Assembly: GCA_025093985.1 (NCBI GenBank)
Contig: JACAAK010000004.1
Span: 1,612,001-1,676,000, forward strand
Source of the DNA: Calvatia gigantea
Lineage: Eukaryota > Basidiomycota > Agaricomycetes > Agaricales > Lycoperdaceae
DNA length: 64,000 bases
Reading direction: 5' to 3'
This document shows, piece by piece, positions 33,169 to 43,670 of this stretch. Position 1 is the first letter of the stretch. Every line of letters starts with the position of its first letter. A program made the position numbers and the translations under genes. The notes beneath the pieces are model-generated. The model saw only the letters and a program-made list of their open reading frames with translations. It was not told where the DNA came from and searched no databases.

Positions 33169-35832
33169 ATGCCCGTCGACGACGCACACAAAGGTTATAG
33201 TAAGCGGAAGCGACCCGATTGGGAACCAGAACTCAGTGCCCCACAAAATCACATACAGCTCGAAATGTTGACCGACGAAGAGGAGAAATCCGAAATCGGC
33301 TCGGACGACGATGAAACGGATGAGTTTCCGGAACTTGATACTGGCAGTGATTCAGAACACAGCGTGGAAGGTGGTGGTAAAGAAGGTGACATAATTGGGC
33401 GATATGAGGATGAGGATGAAGATGAAGATGAAGAGGATGACGAGGACGAGGACGAGTCACAGGACGGCTCAGACAGCCCAGACTCAGATGTCTCTCTCCA
33501 TGTTTTCCCCAGATCCCGAACAGTGATTTCAGGCATCACTGGCCAACCCAAACGCATATACCCAGAAATAGAGCCGGGCTACGACTCTGATTCCTCTACA
33601 GAAGACGTGAGCCCATCCTATTTCAATACACATTAGCATACCCAATATTCATAGGCACCAAACCGTGTCGGTAATATTCCGATGCACTGGTACGACGACT
33701 TGCCACATATCGGTTACGATATTAATGGCAAGAAAGTGCTCAGACCCGCTCGTGGAGACGAACTGGACAAGTTTTTGGCTACCGTCGACGACCCAGCGTC
33801 ATGGTTTGTCCCTTCCTCCCCTCAATGGCATTTTACTGATCTATCATTACATTTAGGACATCCGCTTTTGATAATAACCTCCAAATGGACCGGCCTCTGA
33901 CGGACCAGGAATTGGATATCATCCGTCGGCTCTATCAAAACGAAAACCCTGATGCCAACTATGATCCATACGAACCGATGATAGAGTGGTTCACGGGCAA
34001 AGGGAAGGAAGAGATTATGCCATTATCCTCTGCGCCAGAGCCAAAAAGGCGATGGGTTCCGAGTAAATGGGAAAAGAAAAAGGTAGCGTTGTTTAACACC
34101 CACTCCTCCGTGCCTTTAATAACCGGACCGCAGGTCATGAAAATTGTTCGTGCAATTCGCCAAGGTCACATCATTCCCAACAAGCCTAAATCCACGAATC
34201 AATTCGAATTTTATTCCATCTGGTCTGATCAATCCTCAACCAATCAACCCCCTCCTCCTGCTCCCAAGCCCCTCCTGCCGACTAACTCTGAATCTTACAA
34301 TCCTCCTGAGGAATACCTTCTAACAGACAAAGAACGCAAGGAATGGGAAGGTAAAGACCCAGAAGATAGAGAACGGGATTATCTCCCTCAAAAGTATTCC
34401 TCTCTTCGACTCGTTCCGGCCTATGACAACTTCATCAAGGAACGGTTTAACCGCCAATTAGACTTGTACCTGGCACCCCGTGTGCACCGGGTCAAGCTCA
34501 ATATTGACCCAACAAGTTTGATACCTAAACTCCCCAACCCAGCCACCTTGAAACCATTTCCCAATTACAAGAGCATAACTTTCACTCATCCGAAGGGACG
34601 TGTTCGGTGCGTGAGCATCAGTCCTGACAGTGCATGGGTCGTGAGTGGCGACGAAGAAGGGGCCGTCAGTCTTTGGGAGGTGAACGTCGGTCGGGAGGTG
34701 AAACGCTGGCAATTCAAAGGCAGGATCGGTGCTCTTGAATGGTGTCCAAGAATAGACGTCAGCTATATAATTGCTGGAGTGTCAGTTTCCCCTTTCACAC
34801 CATACTCAATCCCATAGAGCTTACATCGACCTATCAGTGAAGAGGACTTGCACTTTCTGATCCCTCCAGATCTGCCTGGTAACATATTCTCTGCCACGAG
34901 GTCCCTCCTGGCACCAGCAATGCTCCCTCCTGCACCGGCAACCCCGTCCCCTTTGAGATGGGAATCAAAACCGTCGAATATCTGGACGAATGATCTCCCC
35001 ATTCTCTCTATTCACCTGCCTCCCTCATCGGGGGCGCCTACTCAGATCACTTGGCACCGCAGAGGAGACTACGTTGCAAGTGTTTGTGCGTAAATTATTT
35101 TCTGTGCATCGGGAACGTGACTGAGAATGGTCCAAAGCCACAGGCGGTACCCAAAATAGCGTTTGGATTCACCAAATATCACGGAGACACTCCCAATTAC
35201 CATTCAAGAAAGTCAAGGGCTCGGTACAAACAGTCCTCTTCCACCCCATCAAACCCCACTTCTTCGTTGCTGTGAGTTCTCCCACTCATCTTATCATCCG
35301 ATCAAACCTCATCTGCCGGACTAGACTCAACAGTATATCCGCGTTTATAATCTAGCCGAGCAGCAATTACTTAAAACTTTAAGCCCGGGTATCAGATGGA
35401 TATCCTCCATGGACGTGCACCCCTCCGGGGACCATCTTATTGTGGGAGGGTATGATCGCAAACTATGCTGGTTTGATCTGGAACTTAGTGACAAGCCCTA
35501 CAAGAGTTTAAGGTTTGATTTCCTGAGCCTCCCTCAATCGCACTTCGTCACTCAATATATCGTTAAGATATCATACCCGTGCTATCCGTTCTGTCCATTT
35601 TCATCCAACGTATCCCCTGTTCGCGTCCTCCTCAGATGATGGATCAATTCAAGTCTTCCATGCCCGAGTTTACAATGACCTTCTCACAGACCCCCTCATT
35701 GTACCATTAAAGATCCTCCGCGGTCATCAAATTAGGGACGGATTGGGCGTATTACAGATCAGATGGAGTAGCAGACAACCCTGGCTTCTGAGCGGGGGGG
35801 CCGATGGCAACGTCGCCGTTTGGTATAGCTAG
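33169..35832 (+). CDS. ERB1: Ribosome biogenesis protein Erb1/BOP1
   Basis: A WD40 protein of the PeBoW (Nop7-Erb1-Ytm1) complex, needed for 27S pre-rRNA processing and 60S assembly in the nucleolus. The start is ACCATGCC at 33169. An acidic N-terminal region with an Asp/Glu run (33407-33455) is followed by the BOP1NT domain: [62 protein letters not shown] and [17 protein letters not shown] repeats run from about 34560 to the end, with [27 protein letters not shown]. The product ends [11 protein letters not shown]. Introns near 34785 and 35085 must be removed to restore [14 protein letters not shown] sequence. Confidence 0.93.
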
Positions 35833-35885
35833 GGTATCTCTACGGTATCTCTACTTCCGTATTCAGTATCAGCTCACTCGCCGCA

Positions 35886-36664
35886 ATGGAGCCTAACTCC
35901 AATCACGCCCTTGTATACTCCGAAATTCTCCTCAACGAATATTCGATTTCGTCTGACACACATGGCTTAATGCTTGGAGATTTAGTATAAGCCACCCCAG
36001 CAACCTGGGAAGAAGGGTGTGCAGCGAATAAGTCTCCGACTTGAGGTGCTAAAATTAGCCCTCGCCGTTCTCCAGATGAAGCTAAACTCCCCACCCTTTA
36101 TGAGTCGGCCCTAGGCTGCTCATTGTATCATATCCTCGGCACAACCCCGAATACCCCTACGCCTCCTCCTTCGATTCATCTCCTGATAGTGAGTATGGTT
36201 CTTCATTTGAAATTTTTCTCAATTATGTGCTGGGCTATTAAAGGCTCACGGCATAACTTAGGTAATATACATGCATCACCAGTCTTGGCTACTTCACTGA
36301 TGTTCTCACTCAGCAGATTTCCGCTCTTCACGAATCACGGAAAGATCTGTATCAATATCAAGAGAACAAATACCTGAAAGTGCCCACTATGGTTGACATC
36401 CGACCGCCGGTGTGTGAACGCAACACCAAGCGCCAACAGCGTGTAATGAACGCGCAGATGAAATCAAATTAACAAGTAAAACTTATCGATTCTTCTCCGC
36501 TCCGGCAGGGGGTTAAAAAGCGGGCTCATTCCTGTGCCCGATTCCCTCGTCCCCAGAAGGCTCCAGCTGCTCCTCCCCCAATAGCCTCTTGGAATCCCGA
36601 CGGACCGCCCGGTTGCGCTACTAATCAAAATGGTGAATTGGTCGTCCGACCAAGAGGTCGCTAA
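35886..36664 (+). CDS. Uncharacterised small gene, exon structure partly resolved
   Basis: Coding-like segments lie between ERB1 and the membrane-protein gene. Candidates are an ATG at 35886 (MEPNSNHALVYSEILLNEY), an exon near 36060-36190 (SPDEAKLPTLYESALGCSLYH and a Pro/Thr-rich tail), a helical exon near 36310-36412 (ALHESRKDLYQYQENKYLKV then MVDIRPP) and a last exon 36511-36664 (Lys/Pro-rich, ending VVRPRGR before TAA 36662-36664). The link between the first two parts is not solved, so the start is tentative. I do not recognise the family. The last 35 bases overlap the start of the next gene in another frame. Confidence 0.45.
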
Positions 36665-38533
36665 GGATGCAGGTGGGCTCTCGTCTCGATAGCGACGTCA
36701 AAATGCTCCTCAATTCTTACTTTCCGTTTTGTCTTCATTCACAGCGGCTTTCGAGAAGCTACTCTTCGCTTTATTCGGCGTTTATCTCTGGGAACTCACT
36801 CTACACTTTGACTTCGAATGGTCGTTTATCACCCGCCGTCGTTCCTTCCGTTGGCCTTTGGTGAGTTATTTATCTTGCTCTAGCGGCTCCTCAAACCAAA
36901 TATTAAAATCGCACGACAGAGTCCGTCTGTTTACTGCTTCCCTCTGCTCCTTCTGATTTTTCTTCAGTTTTCTTCTTCCTCTGTCGCTACTGCATGTTGT
37001 TTTCATTTATTGGATTGTGAGTCACAGCCACCTTTCAACTCCAGACTAGCTGATCGGTCCCCCTAGGATAATATCTGTGACTCCGACCTCCCCAGTAACG
37101 TCGTATTCTCCCATCTGATTCTTTCACTGATTAAAAGCCGTACCCATTAGATTAACTGCCGCGTAAGTGTTGGATTCCATTGAATAAACCGCCCCGTTCA
37201 AATTTTTCCCCTGCTTAAGGCTCTTTTCACGTTCAACTCTGTAAGAGACCACGTCAGTCCCCATGCCCTGCTCCTGATATCCTCCCTCCACAGTGGACAG
37301 GGAACATGTCTATCTTATGTGCATCTACTTCACTCATGTTGAGAACGTGAGTAAGAAGCTGACTTAATATGTTGGGTTCGCCTACTCGCCAGTTAACTGA
37401 TTTATGTGGCAAGGATCGCCCTGTGGAACCGCAAAAAGCTAGTTATAGCAATCCTCGGTGTTCTTTGCTTAGCACATTGGGGGCTGCTCTACCGGACCAT
37501 GTTCATCGTGGTGGCAGATTGGAACCCGGAAATGCACATTTGCACCGTCACTCAGACAAACCCATCACTTCTCAATGTTACCTTCTTCTTCAGTGAGTCA
37601 GCTGCCTCCTGAGTCGCGAAACCCGGAAATTGAAATAACGATTTTCCGCAGCTATGGGCTTCGACTTGGTGATCCTGATTTTCAGCGCCACGGCTTTATT
37701 GGGCCGCCATACAGCTCGTACAGACCTTTGGAAGTTGCTTTTCCACGATGGCCTTGTATATTTCCTGATATCATTTTCTATGAACTGTATTCCAGCGGTA
37801 AGGATCCACTTCCTTCTGATGGTGTGAAAGGAGGCTGATTTTGGGGACTGTGGTCCAGGTCCTGAATGTCCTAAATCTGAATAGTAAGTTCACCTATACT
37901 ACGACTTCCATTTTTCCTGACTTTTGTCGCTTTCATGATCTTCTAATCAGCGCCCATGAATGTGTACGTGATCATCATGCTATTTTCGGGTCAAGATTCC
38001 TGACCTGTTTGCTTACTTAGAATGGCAACGGTGAGAGGATTTGTGCTAGTCGTTCGGACGCTGGTCGTTCTGACCAATTGTATTTGACAGGTTCCCGCAG
38101 CGATGATAACGTGAGTTAATTTACTGTCCGAGGGGCGAGTCATTGAACGGAATTGCATGACAGTTCAATCGCAGCTTGTCGGGCGGTTATCCGCCTGATG
38201 GAATTCAGCGCGTCGGAAGCCTACGTTCACGATATGTCCCATGTCGCGACCGCTGGAAAATCCATTAGGCAGAGCATCATTCCACGTGGTCGTACTCGGC
38301 GGGAGAAATGCACGAGTCGTCCAGAGGTGCATGTCACAACAGAGCATATTACAATGACCGAGTTCCCGTAAAGCCTCCAAGAAGCTTGTCTTATTTCCGC
38401 TGACTGATGTGCTTTCAGATCACCAAGCTACTCCTCCCCCGGTTCCAAAATCGCTTTCAGCATATCCTCTGGCGACCAAGATTCGGCGTTTGCAAAGGAG
38501 ATAAAAGTCGTTTCCGAGAGAGACATTGTCTAA
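36630..38533 (+). CDS. Multi-pass (about 7-TM) fungal membrane protein
   Basis: A polytopic membrane protein of a type common in Agaricomycetes. The start ATG 36630 gives MVNWSSDQEVAKDA. After splicing there are hydrophobic helices around FEKLLFALFGVYLWE, FFFLCRYCMLFSFIGL, WTGNMSILCASTSLMLRT, LVIAILGVLCLAHWGLL, MGFDLVILIFSATALLG and LLFHDGLVYFLISFSMN. A cytosolic tail follows with Ser/Arg-rich sequence and a closing AKEIKVVSERDIV at TAA 38531-38533. There are about ten short introns, one placing the tail after EFP. The function is unknown; such proteins are often annotated only as integral membrane proteins. Confidence 0.65.
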
Positions 38534-38675
38534 TCTACTCTCGGATGGTAAGGTCGTCGATATCCCTAGAAAGAAACGTACATAGAATACTGTCCTAATC
38601 ACGGACATCGTTCGGTGAAATGTAAACATAACATACTCGGGTATACTGCTAAAAACACAACGGGTGTGGTGATCG

Positions 38676-39344
38676 TCATCTTCTCCGCTTTGAGCGACCT
38701 GCTTTCCGTCTCCCTGCAATATCTCCTTGCCGATTTGTCCCACGAGGGGGGGGTCGAGGGATCATACCCTTTGATTTTCTCCACTCCTCTCTTCTCGAAC
38801 CGCGGGGACCATGGGTTGATATTCGCTTTGATTGTGATTCAACGTCTACTTGCATGAAAGCTAGAAGAAACACGCCAATTGGTTGGGGGTAATTGAAACT
38901 GAAATGAATATTCGAACCTGCGTCGACCGTCTGTTTTTCAGCAGTGGGTACGGCGAGGGCTGGAGGGAGGGATAAGATTGTCAATGGCTGTACATTTGTC
39001 GACAATTATGAAGCAGTGGATGCATCTTGGGAAAGCGCTGAACTGAGAAGGGTGGCACTCTCCCAGATGCGAGCGGGATTGGATGGAATAGAAGAAAGAT
39101 TATCCAGGGTGATATCATTGGGGTCCAGCAAACCAAAGTGTGCGAACCAATACCAACCTAGATCCTCTGTGTTTCCTTCTGCTTCATCGATCTCTACATC
39201 TTCATCCTGATCCTTCTTTATTGCCTGCTGTATCTTTAAGTTGAGACGTTGCAGTCTAGCGGCTTCTGTAGCTGCGTAAACGCCCGACTCGCGTTTCTTG
39301 GAGCGGAACGCGCGCTTTACTTTAGACCTCGTTGACTTGGCCAT
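38676..39344 (-). CDS. DUF2423-like basic nuclear protein (YBL028C/LLP type)
   Basis: The start ATG 39344 gives MAKSTRSKVKRAFRSKKRE, the basic N-terminus of DUF2423 proteins, small nucleolar/ribosome-associated proteins. A helix AATEAARLQRLNLKIQQAIK, an acidic patch and WYWFAHFGLLDPNDITLDNL follow. The C-terminus is again basic: HGPRGSRREEWRKSKGM and KAGRSKRRR. The N and C parts are in the same frame but separated by TAA at 39006-39008. An intron with donor near 39030-39050 and acceptor near 38970 would remove it in frame, so I annotate one gene, though the donor choices are weak. A second, in-frame intron (about 38881-38937) is possible. Confidence 0.65.
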
Positions 39345-39736
39345 TATGTTGCGTGGTGAGAGTGGTAATGGCGACGGTGATGGGTGGTGGGAGGTGTAAA
39401 CTTGACCACAGATGAGTTACTTATGGTGCATAGCTTTTTTTTTCGTTTTGACTCAGAAGCCGTGGGAATGAACTGACCATGAGCATTTTCAGATGTTGGG
39501 AGGGCAATGGGCAGGGGTCATTGGGCTAAGCGTGGTCGCCGGCAATGCGCAGGAATCTTTTGTGTGCATCATCTGCAGTGCAACTACGTAAATAATGATG
39601 ATAGCAATGAAAACCGCCATCGTGTAATGCCTTTTGCAAGAGATTTTAGCACGACGTGATACTTGATTGCGGCGATCTGCGTGTCCTAACCGCCGCCCTA
39701 CTACTCTTGTAAAGCTTCCCTGTATAAGAACTACAG
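39345..39736. other. Region between DUF2423-like and SmF genes
   Basis: About 390 bp. It is the promoter of the DUF2423-like gene and the 3' end of SmF, whose last exon may extend into it. No other feature is seen. Confidence 0.45.
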
Positions 39737-40164
39737 TCAGACCAAAGACAAAGATGTATGCTGAGCAACACTTATGATATAGAGGACGTTGTTACATCTG
39801 ACCATCAATAAGCTCCAGCGCATGATCACAGAGATGAGAATGATGCACACCTAATAAACACCTCGCCTAACGCGCCATTCGATTTGCCATCCTGAAACTC
39901 CTCGGTGTTGGCCAGCTAAAAGGCGAGGCAATCGTAAGGATCTCATCGTATTGGAAGGCTTAGAGATGCAGCTGGCCTGAAGATTCATGTAACCATCGGT
40001 GCTCACGAGGAACCCCTTGTATTCAAGACCCCATTTTAGGCGGACATAGACGGGTTTTCCTGTGAGTTCCTGGAGAAACGGCTTCGGATTGACTGGATTG
40101 ACCTATGTCGGCTGTGAATGGGAGGTTGGTGGTTGTAGGGCGGTGGATGACTTACGGAGGACAT
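39737..40164 (-). CDS. SMX3: Spliceosomal Sm protein F
   Basis: A core Sm-ring protein of the U snRNPs. Exon 1 is just 9 nt (40156-40164, MSS). Exon 2 (39977-40102) begins [18 protein letters not shown] and carries the Sm1 motif [21 protein letters not shown]. Exon 3 (39851-39915) gives [21 protein letters not shown] and the next exon RCNNVLYI (Sm2). The intron between exons 2 and 3 (39916-39976) must start with GC (CAG|GCCAGC) to join LQ to LANTEEF; no GT is available. The C-terminus is unresolved: I end at the first in-frame stop, but one more intron may exist. SmF proteins are about 85 residues, so the size fits. Confidence 0.8.
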
Positions 40165-40263
40165 GGTGGTTGAAAAGCACGTGCGGATTCGACAACAAAA
40201 GTTGGACCCACATCTCTGCTTGTTCCGCGCTTCCTCAAACATACTCTTCATCCGCCATCTACC

Positions 40264-40912
40264 ATGTCCGATAGAGAGGGTCATTCGGGGGCTCCAGGGG
40301 ATGACGACCTCTCTCTTCCCAAGGCCACTGTCTCAAAGATGATTTCCGGTACTTCACATCCCTGCTGCTGAAGCAATCGTTGTTAACCTATACTTATGCT
40401 TCCAGAACTCCTACCGAATGACATCGTTTGTGCGAAGGAAACGCGCGATTTGGTTATAGAGTGCTGTGTAGGTGAAGTGACCCATATCCCTACCAATTTG
40501 CATGCATCCTGACTCGGTTGACCCGAAGAATTTATACACCTAATATCATCAGAAGCGAATGAAATCTGCGAGCAAGAATCCAAAAAGACAATTGCGCCAG
40601 AACACATCATAAGCGCGCTCAAGGTAAGGCCCCTTCCGTTTTCTTTGAGAATAAGCTCCCAACAATACACCAGCGGCTTGGCTTTGATTCATTTACAGCC
40701 GAAGTGGAAGACGTCCTGAAGGACCACAAGCAACAACAGAAGGTCAGCCTTCCGCGTGTCTATCCTGTATGCTTCGCTCACTGTATCTGTAGGACCGCGA
40801 AAAGAAAGTCTCCAAATTTGAGCAATCGGGTATGACAGAAGAGGAACTCTTGGCTAAACAGGAAGAACTCTTCGCTGCAAGCCGCGCCAAGTTTCAGTCC
40901 ACTCAACAATAA
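40264..40912 (+). CDS. NCB2: Negative cofactor 2 beta (DR1/NCB2)
   Basis: A histone-fold subunit of NC2, which binds TBP and represses or tunes RNA polymerase II transcription. The start is ATG 40264. The histone fold reads LPKATVSKMISELLPNDIV, AKETRDLVIECCVEFIHL, ISSEANEICEQESKKTIAP and EHIISALKRLGFDSF, split by introns of about 50-60 nt. A charged tail (KDHKQQQK, DREKKVSKFEQSGMTEEEL) ends at TAA 40910-40912. The start is 99 bp from the divergent SmF start, suggesting one shared promoter. Confidence 0.92.
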
Positions 40913-40968
40913 TACGTGGCTTTCATTGTTGTGTAATATCCAGGTATCATTTGTACACGTATTTTATT

Positions 40969-42368
40969 TTATTTCCGAATCCTCTCGCGCAATTCAGCAA
41001 GTCGCCTTCTAGGAGAATCACCGTTCCAATTTGGCCAGTCTTGGCTTTCTGGGTTGGGTGTCATTAAAGGCAGTCCCTCCTGTTCAATCGTGAAAGAAGC
41101 AGACACCGCGCCAAAAAGTGTCACTGTTATTTTCAATCAGAAACGAGAACTTCCGGAAACTCAAATTAAATCACCTTCGACTACATCGCCCTCGGTATAG
41201 GTAAGGCCGGCGGCCAAGCCACCGAGAAAGCTGTTTCCGGCGCCTGGAACCTGTTAATTCCCCTTTTGAAACGATGGACGGACACCACGCTTGCCTGTAA
41301 CATCAACTACATGCCGGGCATCCTCCCTGCTTTCTGTCCAAAAAGCATCGATCCAGACACCACTTTTGCTTCGGGATTTAACGTAGGCCCCTAATTGACC
41401 ACTGCGGATTACTACCGACCCATGCCCTCCGGTGGCGATGCCGAAATCCAAGAACTTGCTCGCCGCTTTCTCGATCGTGGATTTGTTCGGAGGGAGAGCA
41501 AGGGAGAGCAAGCTCGACGCCTCTTCAGCGTTCGGGCTGATGGCGTTCACTAAAAGTTGGTACACAGAAGAAACCACAAACCTGAGAATATCCACGCATT
41601 GTAACACTTCTTTGAGGGCAGGCAATGCCTCAGGGGTGCAACTGTCCTGGTGAGCTGAATGAGATATCATGGACACGAGGGTTGAAGTTTGAATGAAGGG
41701 CCTTATACAGGGATGGGTTCGTATATGATCGTTGGGTTCCAGCCACCCACTTCTTGGACCTCAGAGAGAATTTGTTTCGCCCTTGTGGGAGAGCAGATGA
41801 AGTGAAGAGAATGTGGCCGGCCCAACTTCGTTCCATTGATGTCCCTCGGGGTGATTCGTATGCGGTCCGTCAAGTACCTGAAGCTATGTACCACCATTAG
41901 ACTGTATTCCGTGGAGGGCCGTCGACCACCCACTCTCGATGTTCCCCGTGGTAAAGGTTGAGTGCTCGCGTGGTCAGACAATGTGGTTGGTCTCTGAACA
42001 TCCACATTGCTTCCCCATAAACCAGTAGGTTTTCTCGTACCTCCCCAGGAAAATCGTAGCCTTTATCCACGACCATCCCAATCTTGTCAGGGGATAGCCT
42101 GTGAGGTCATTTTGAATAGATACTGTATGCGAGGCCAAAAGTTCCTGACCACATTCGTGCTCCTATAACCGCGTATGTGCCTCCTCCGCCAATCTAGAGA
42201 ACATATATATCGTTTGTCCCTTGGTCGCTGTGAGAAAGAACACAAAAATATGGCCACCTGCGATTTTTGCGCCTTTCCAATTGGGTTTCCGTTGTCGTCC
42301 TTGAACTCGAACTCATCGATTATGAACATCCCGAGAGTCACGAATAACAGCCCATCGTTTCTTGACAT
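40969..42368 (-). CDS. MAK32: PfkB-family protein, MAK32-like
   Basis: A ribokinase-fold protein similar to yeast Mak32, which is needed for stability of the L-A dsRNA virus toxin-linked state; the chemical reaction of this family is not known. The start ATG 42368 gives VTLGMFIIDEFEFKDDNGNP, then a GGGGTYA block after splicing, RIRITPRDINGTKLG, HFICSPTRAKQILSEV, IIYEPIP and ISPNAEEASSLL. The C-terminal PfkB motif reads VPGAGNSFLGGLAAGLTY. A normal kinase has GAGD with a catalytic Asp; here the residue is Asn. The tail ends PRRRLAELRERIRK at TAA 40969-40971. It converges on NCB2 with 56 bp between stops. Confidence 0.8.
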
Positions 42369-42564
42369 TCTGGAGCAGCAAAGGCACTTGCGAGGTTGTA
42401 TAGTAGGAACCTGCTAAAGAACCCCCTTGCAGTGATGGCATCTTGGATTGCGGGGGGAAGATAAGATGATAAATCCAGATATGTCAACTTGCAGTAAATC
42501 ATTCTTTTCCTTCCTCTTTCTCCCTTATCCGTAGCTCTCGCATCTGGACAAGGTTAGAATGCAC

Positions 42565-43605
42565 ATGTCATCTGAACACTCTATGCAGGTCTGGGCTGTC
42601 TTCTACCATCCTACGTTATTCACCGAAGATGTGAGCTATTTTCCATGGAATTCCTCCTAGAATCTGCGTCAACGTTAACTATTGCATTCAGTTGTACCAG
42701 AGAGCACTCAAAGTTATAGATGACTTAGACCCAGAGGCCGCCGCGCGCATTCGGAGGTTTTATCGGCGCGAAGATGCATGTCGTAAGATTTGTATCTACT
42801 ACTCAAACATTTCCTAGTTGAACCTACGCTACAATAAGGGACGCTGATCGGGCATCTCCTGCGGCGACTCATGCTACTCGAAAAAGGAGTAGACCCCAGT
42901 GGTATGAAGTTTGCCACTACTGAAACCGGAAAGCCCTACATCGTTCGTGAAGGGAAAGCGGGCTCTGGGACGTACCAACTCAGTCCACTTTTCAGGTCTC
43001 CCCAAACCTTGATCGGCCGCTGGGATTTAATGTTACACATGACAATGCCTTGATTGCGATGGCCTTCTCGTCGCGGACCCGTAATCCACCGGTTTTCAGT
43101 ATCGGCATAGATGTCATGAAGTTGCGGGTTCCAGGAAAGGAGTCATTTCCGTCGTTCGTACGCACAGTGGGGGACCAGGTGAGGACCGAATTGGATGAGT
43201 GACGATCCGCTACTCACAACGTTCGGCTAGCTCACAGCCCGTGAACTTCGCCTCATATTCTTGGGTGGATCAGCGGAGGAGAACCTACGAAGGTTCTTTT
43301 GGATGTGGACCATGAAGGAGGCGTACACCAAAGCCCTGGGTATTGGTCTCGGGTTCAACTTTAAGCGGGTCGATTTCGATGTTGAGGAAAAGGTTCTTCG
43401 AGTAGACGGCGAGACCCCTGTTGGTTGGAGTTTCAGGATGTTTGTATTACAGGATGGGGATGACGCTTATGAAGGGGTCGTCGCGGAATTTCTTGGAGAC
43501 GGCCATACCGAGATCATGTATGAAAATGGATCTTATGAGTGGTTAAAGCAATATGAAGCTGTATCTTTCACCGAGCAGGCCATCCTCTGCCTGTCTAGGC
43601 AATGA
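42565..43605 (+). CDS. 4'-phosphopantetheinyl transferase (Sfp/Lys5 type)
   Basis: The enzyme moves phosphopantetheine from CoA to a Ser of carrier proteins such as alpha-aminoadipate reductase, fatty-acid or polyketide synthases. Three in-frame ATGs (42559, 42565, 42583) are possible; I use 42565. Blocks are VWAVFYHPTLFTEDLYQRAL (across intron 1), LIGHLLRRLMLLEKGVD, LDRPLGFNVTHDNALIAMAF (after splicing), the metal-binding FSIGIDVMKL and FFWMWTMKEAYTKALGIGLG, whose Trp-x-x-Lys-Glu motif is diagnostic. It ends at TGA 43603-43605, 66 bp from the end of RPC34. The substrate cannot be told from sequence, but no synthase gene is near. Confidence 0.88.
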
Positions 43606-43670
43606 ATACATACAGAGAGTGGATTAACAACAGGATTTGTGATACTGCATGTTTTGCCTGTAAAAAAACC

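Noticed and set aside
34790..35280. Apparent loss of frame in ERB1
   Set aside because: Introns near 34785 and 35085 and a shifted frame give [15 protein letters not shown], as in orthologues; the gene is intact.
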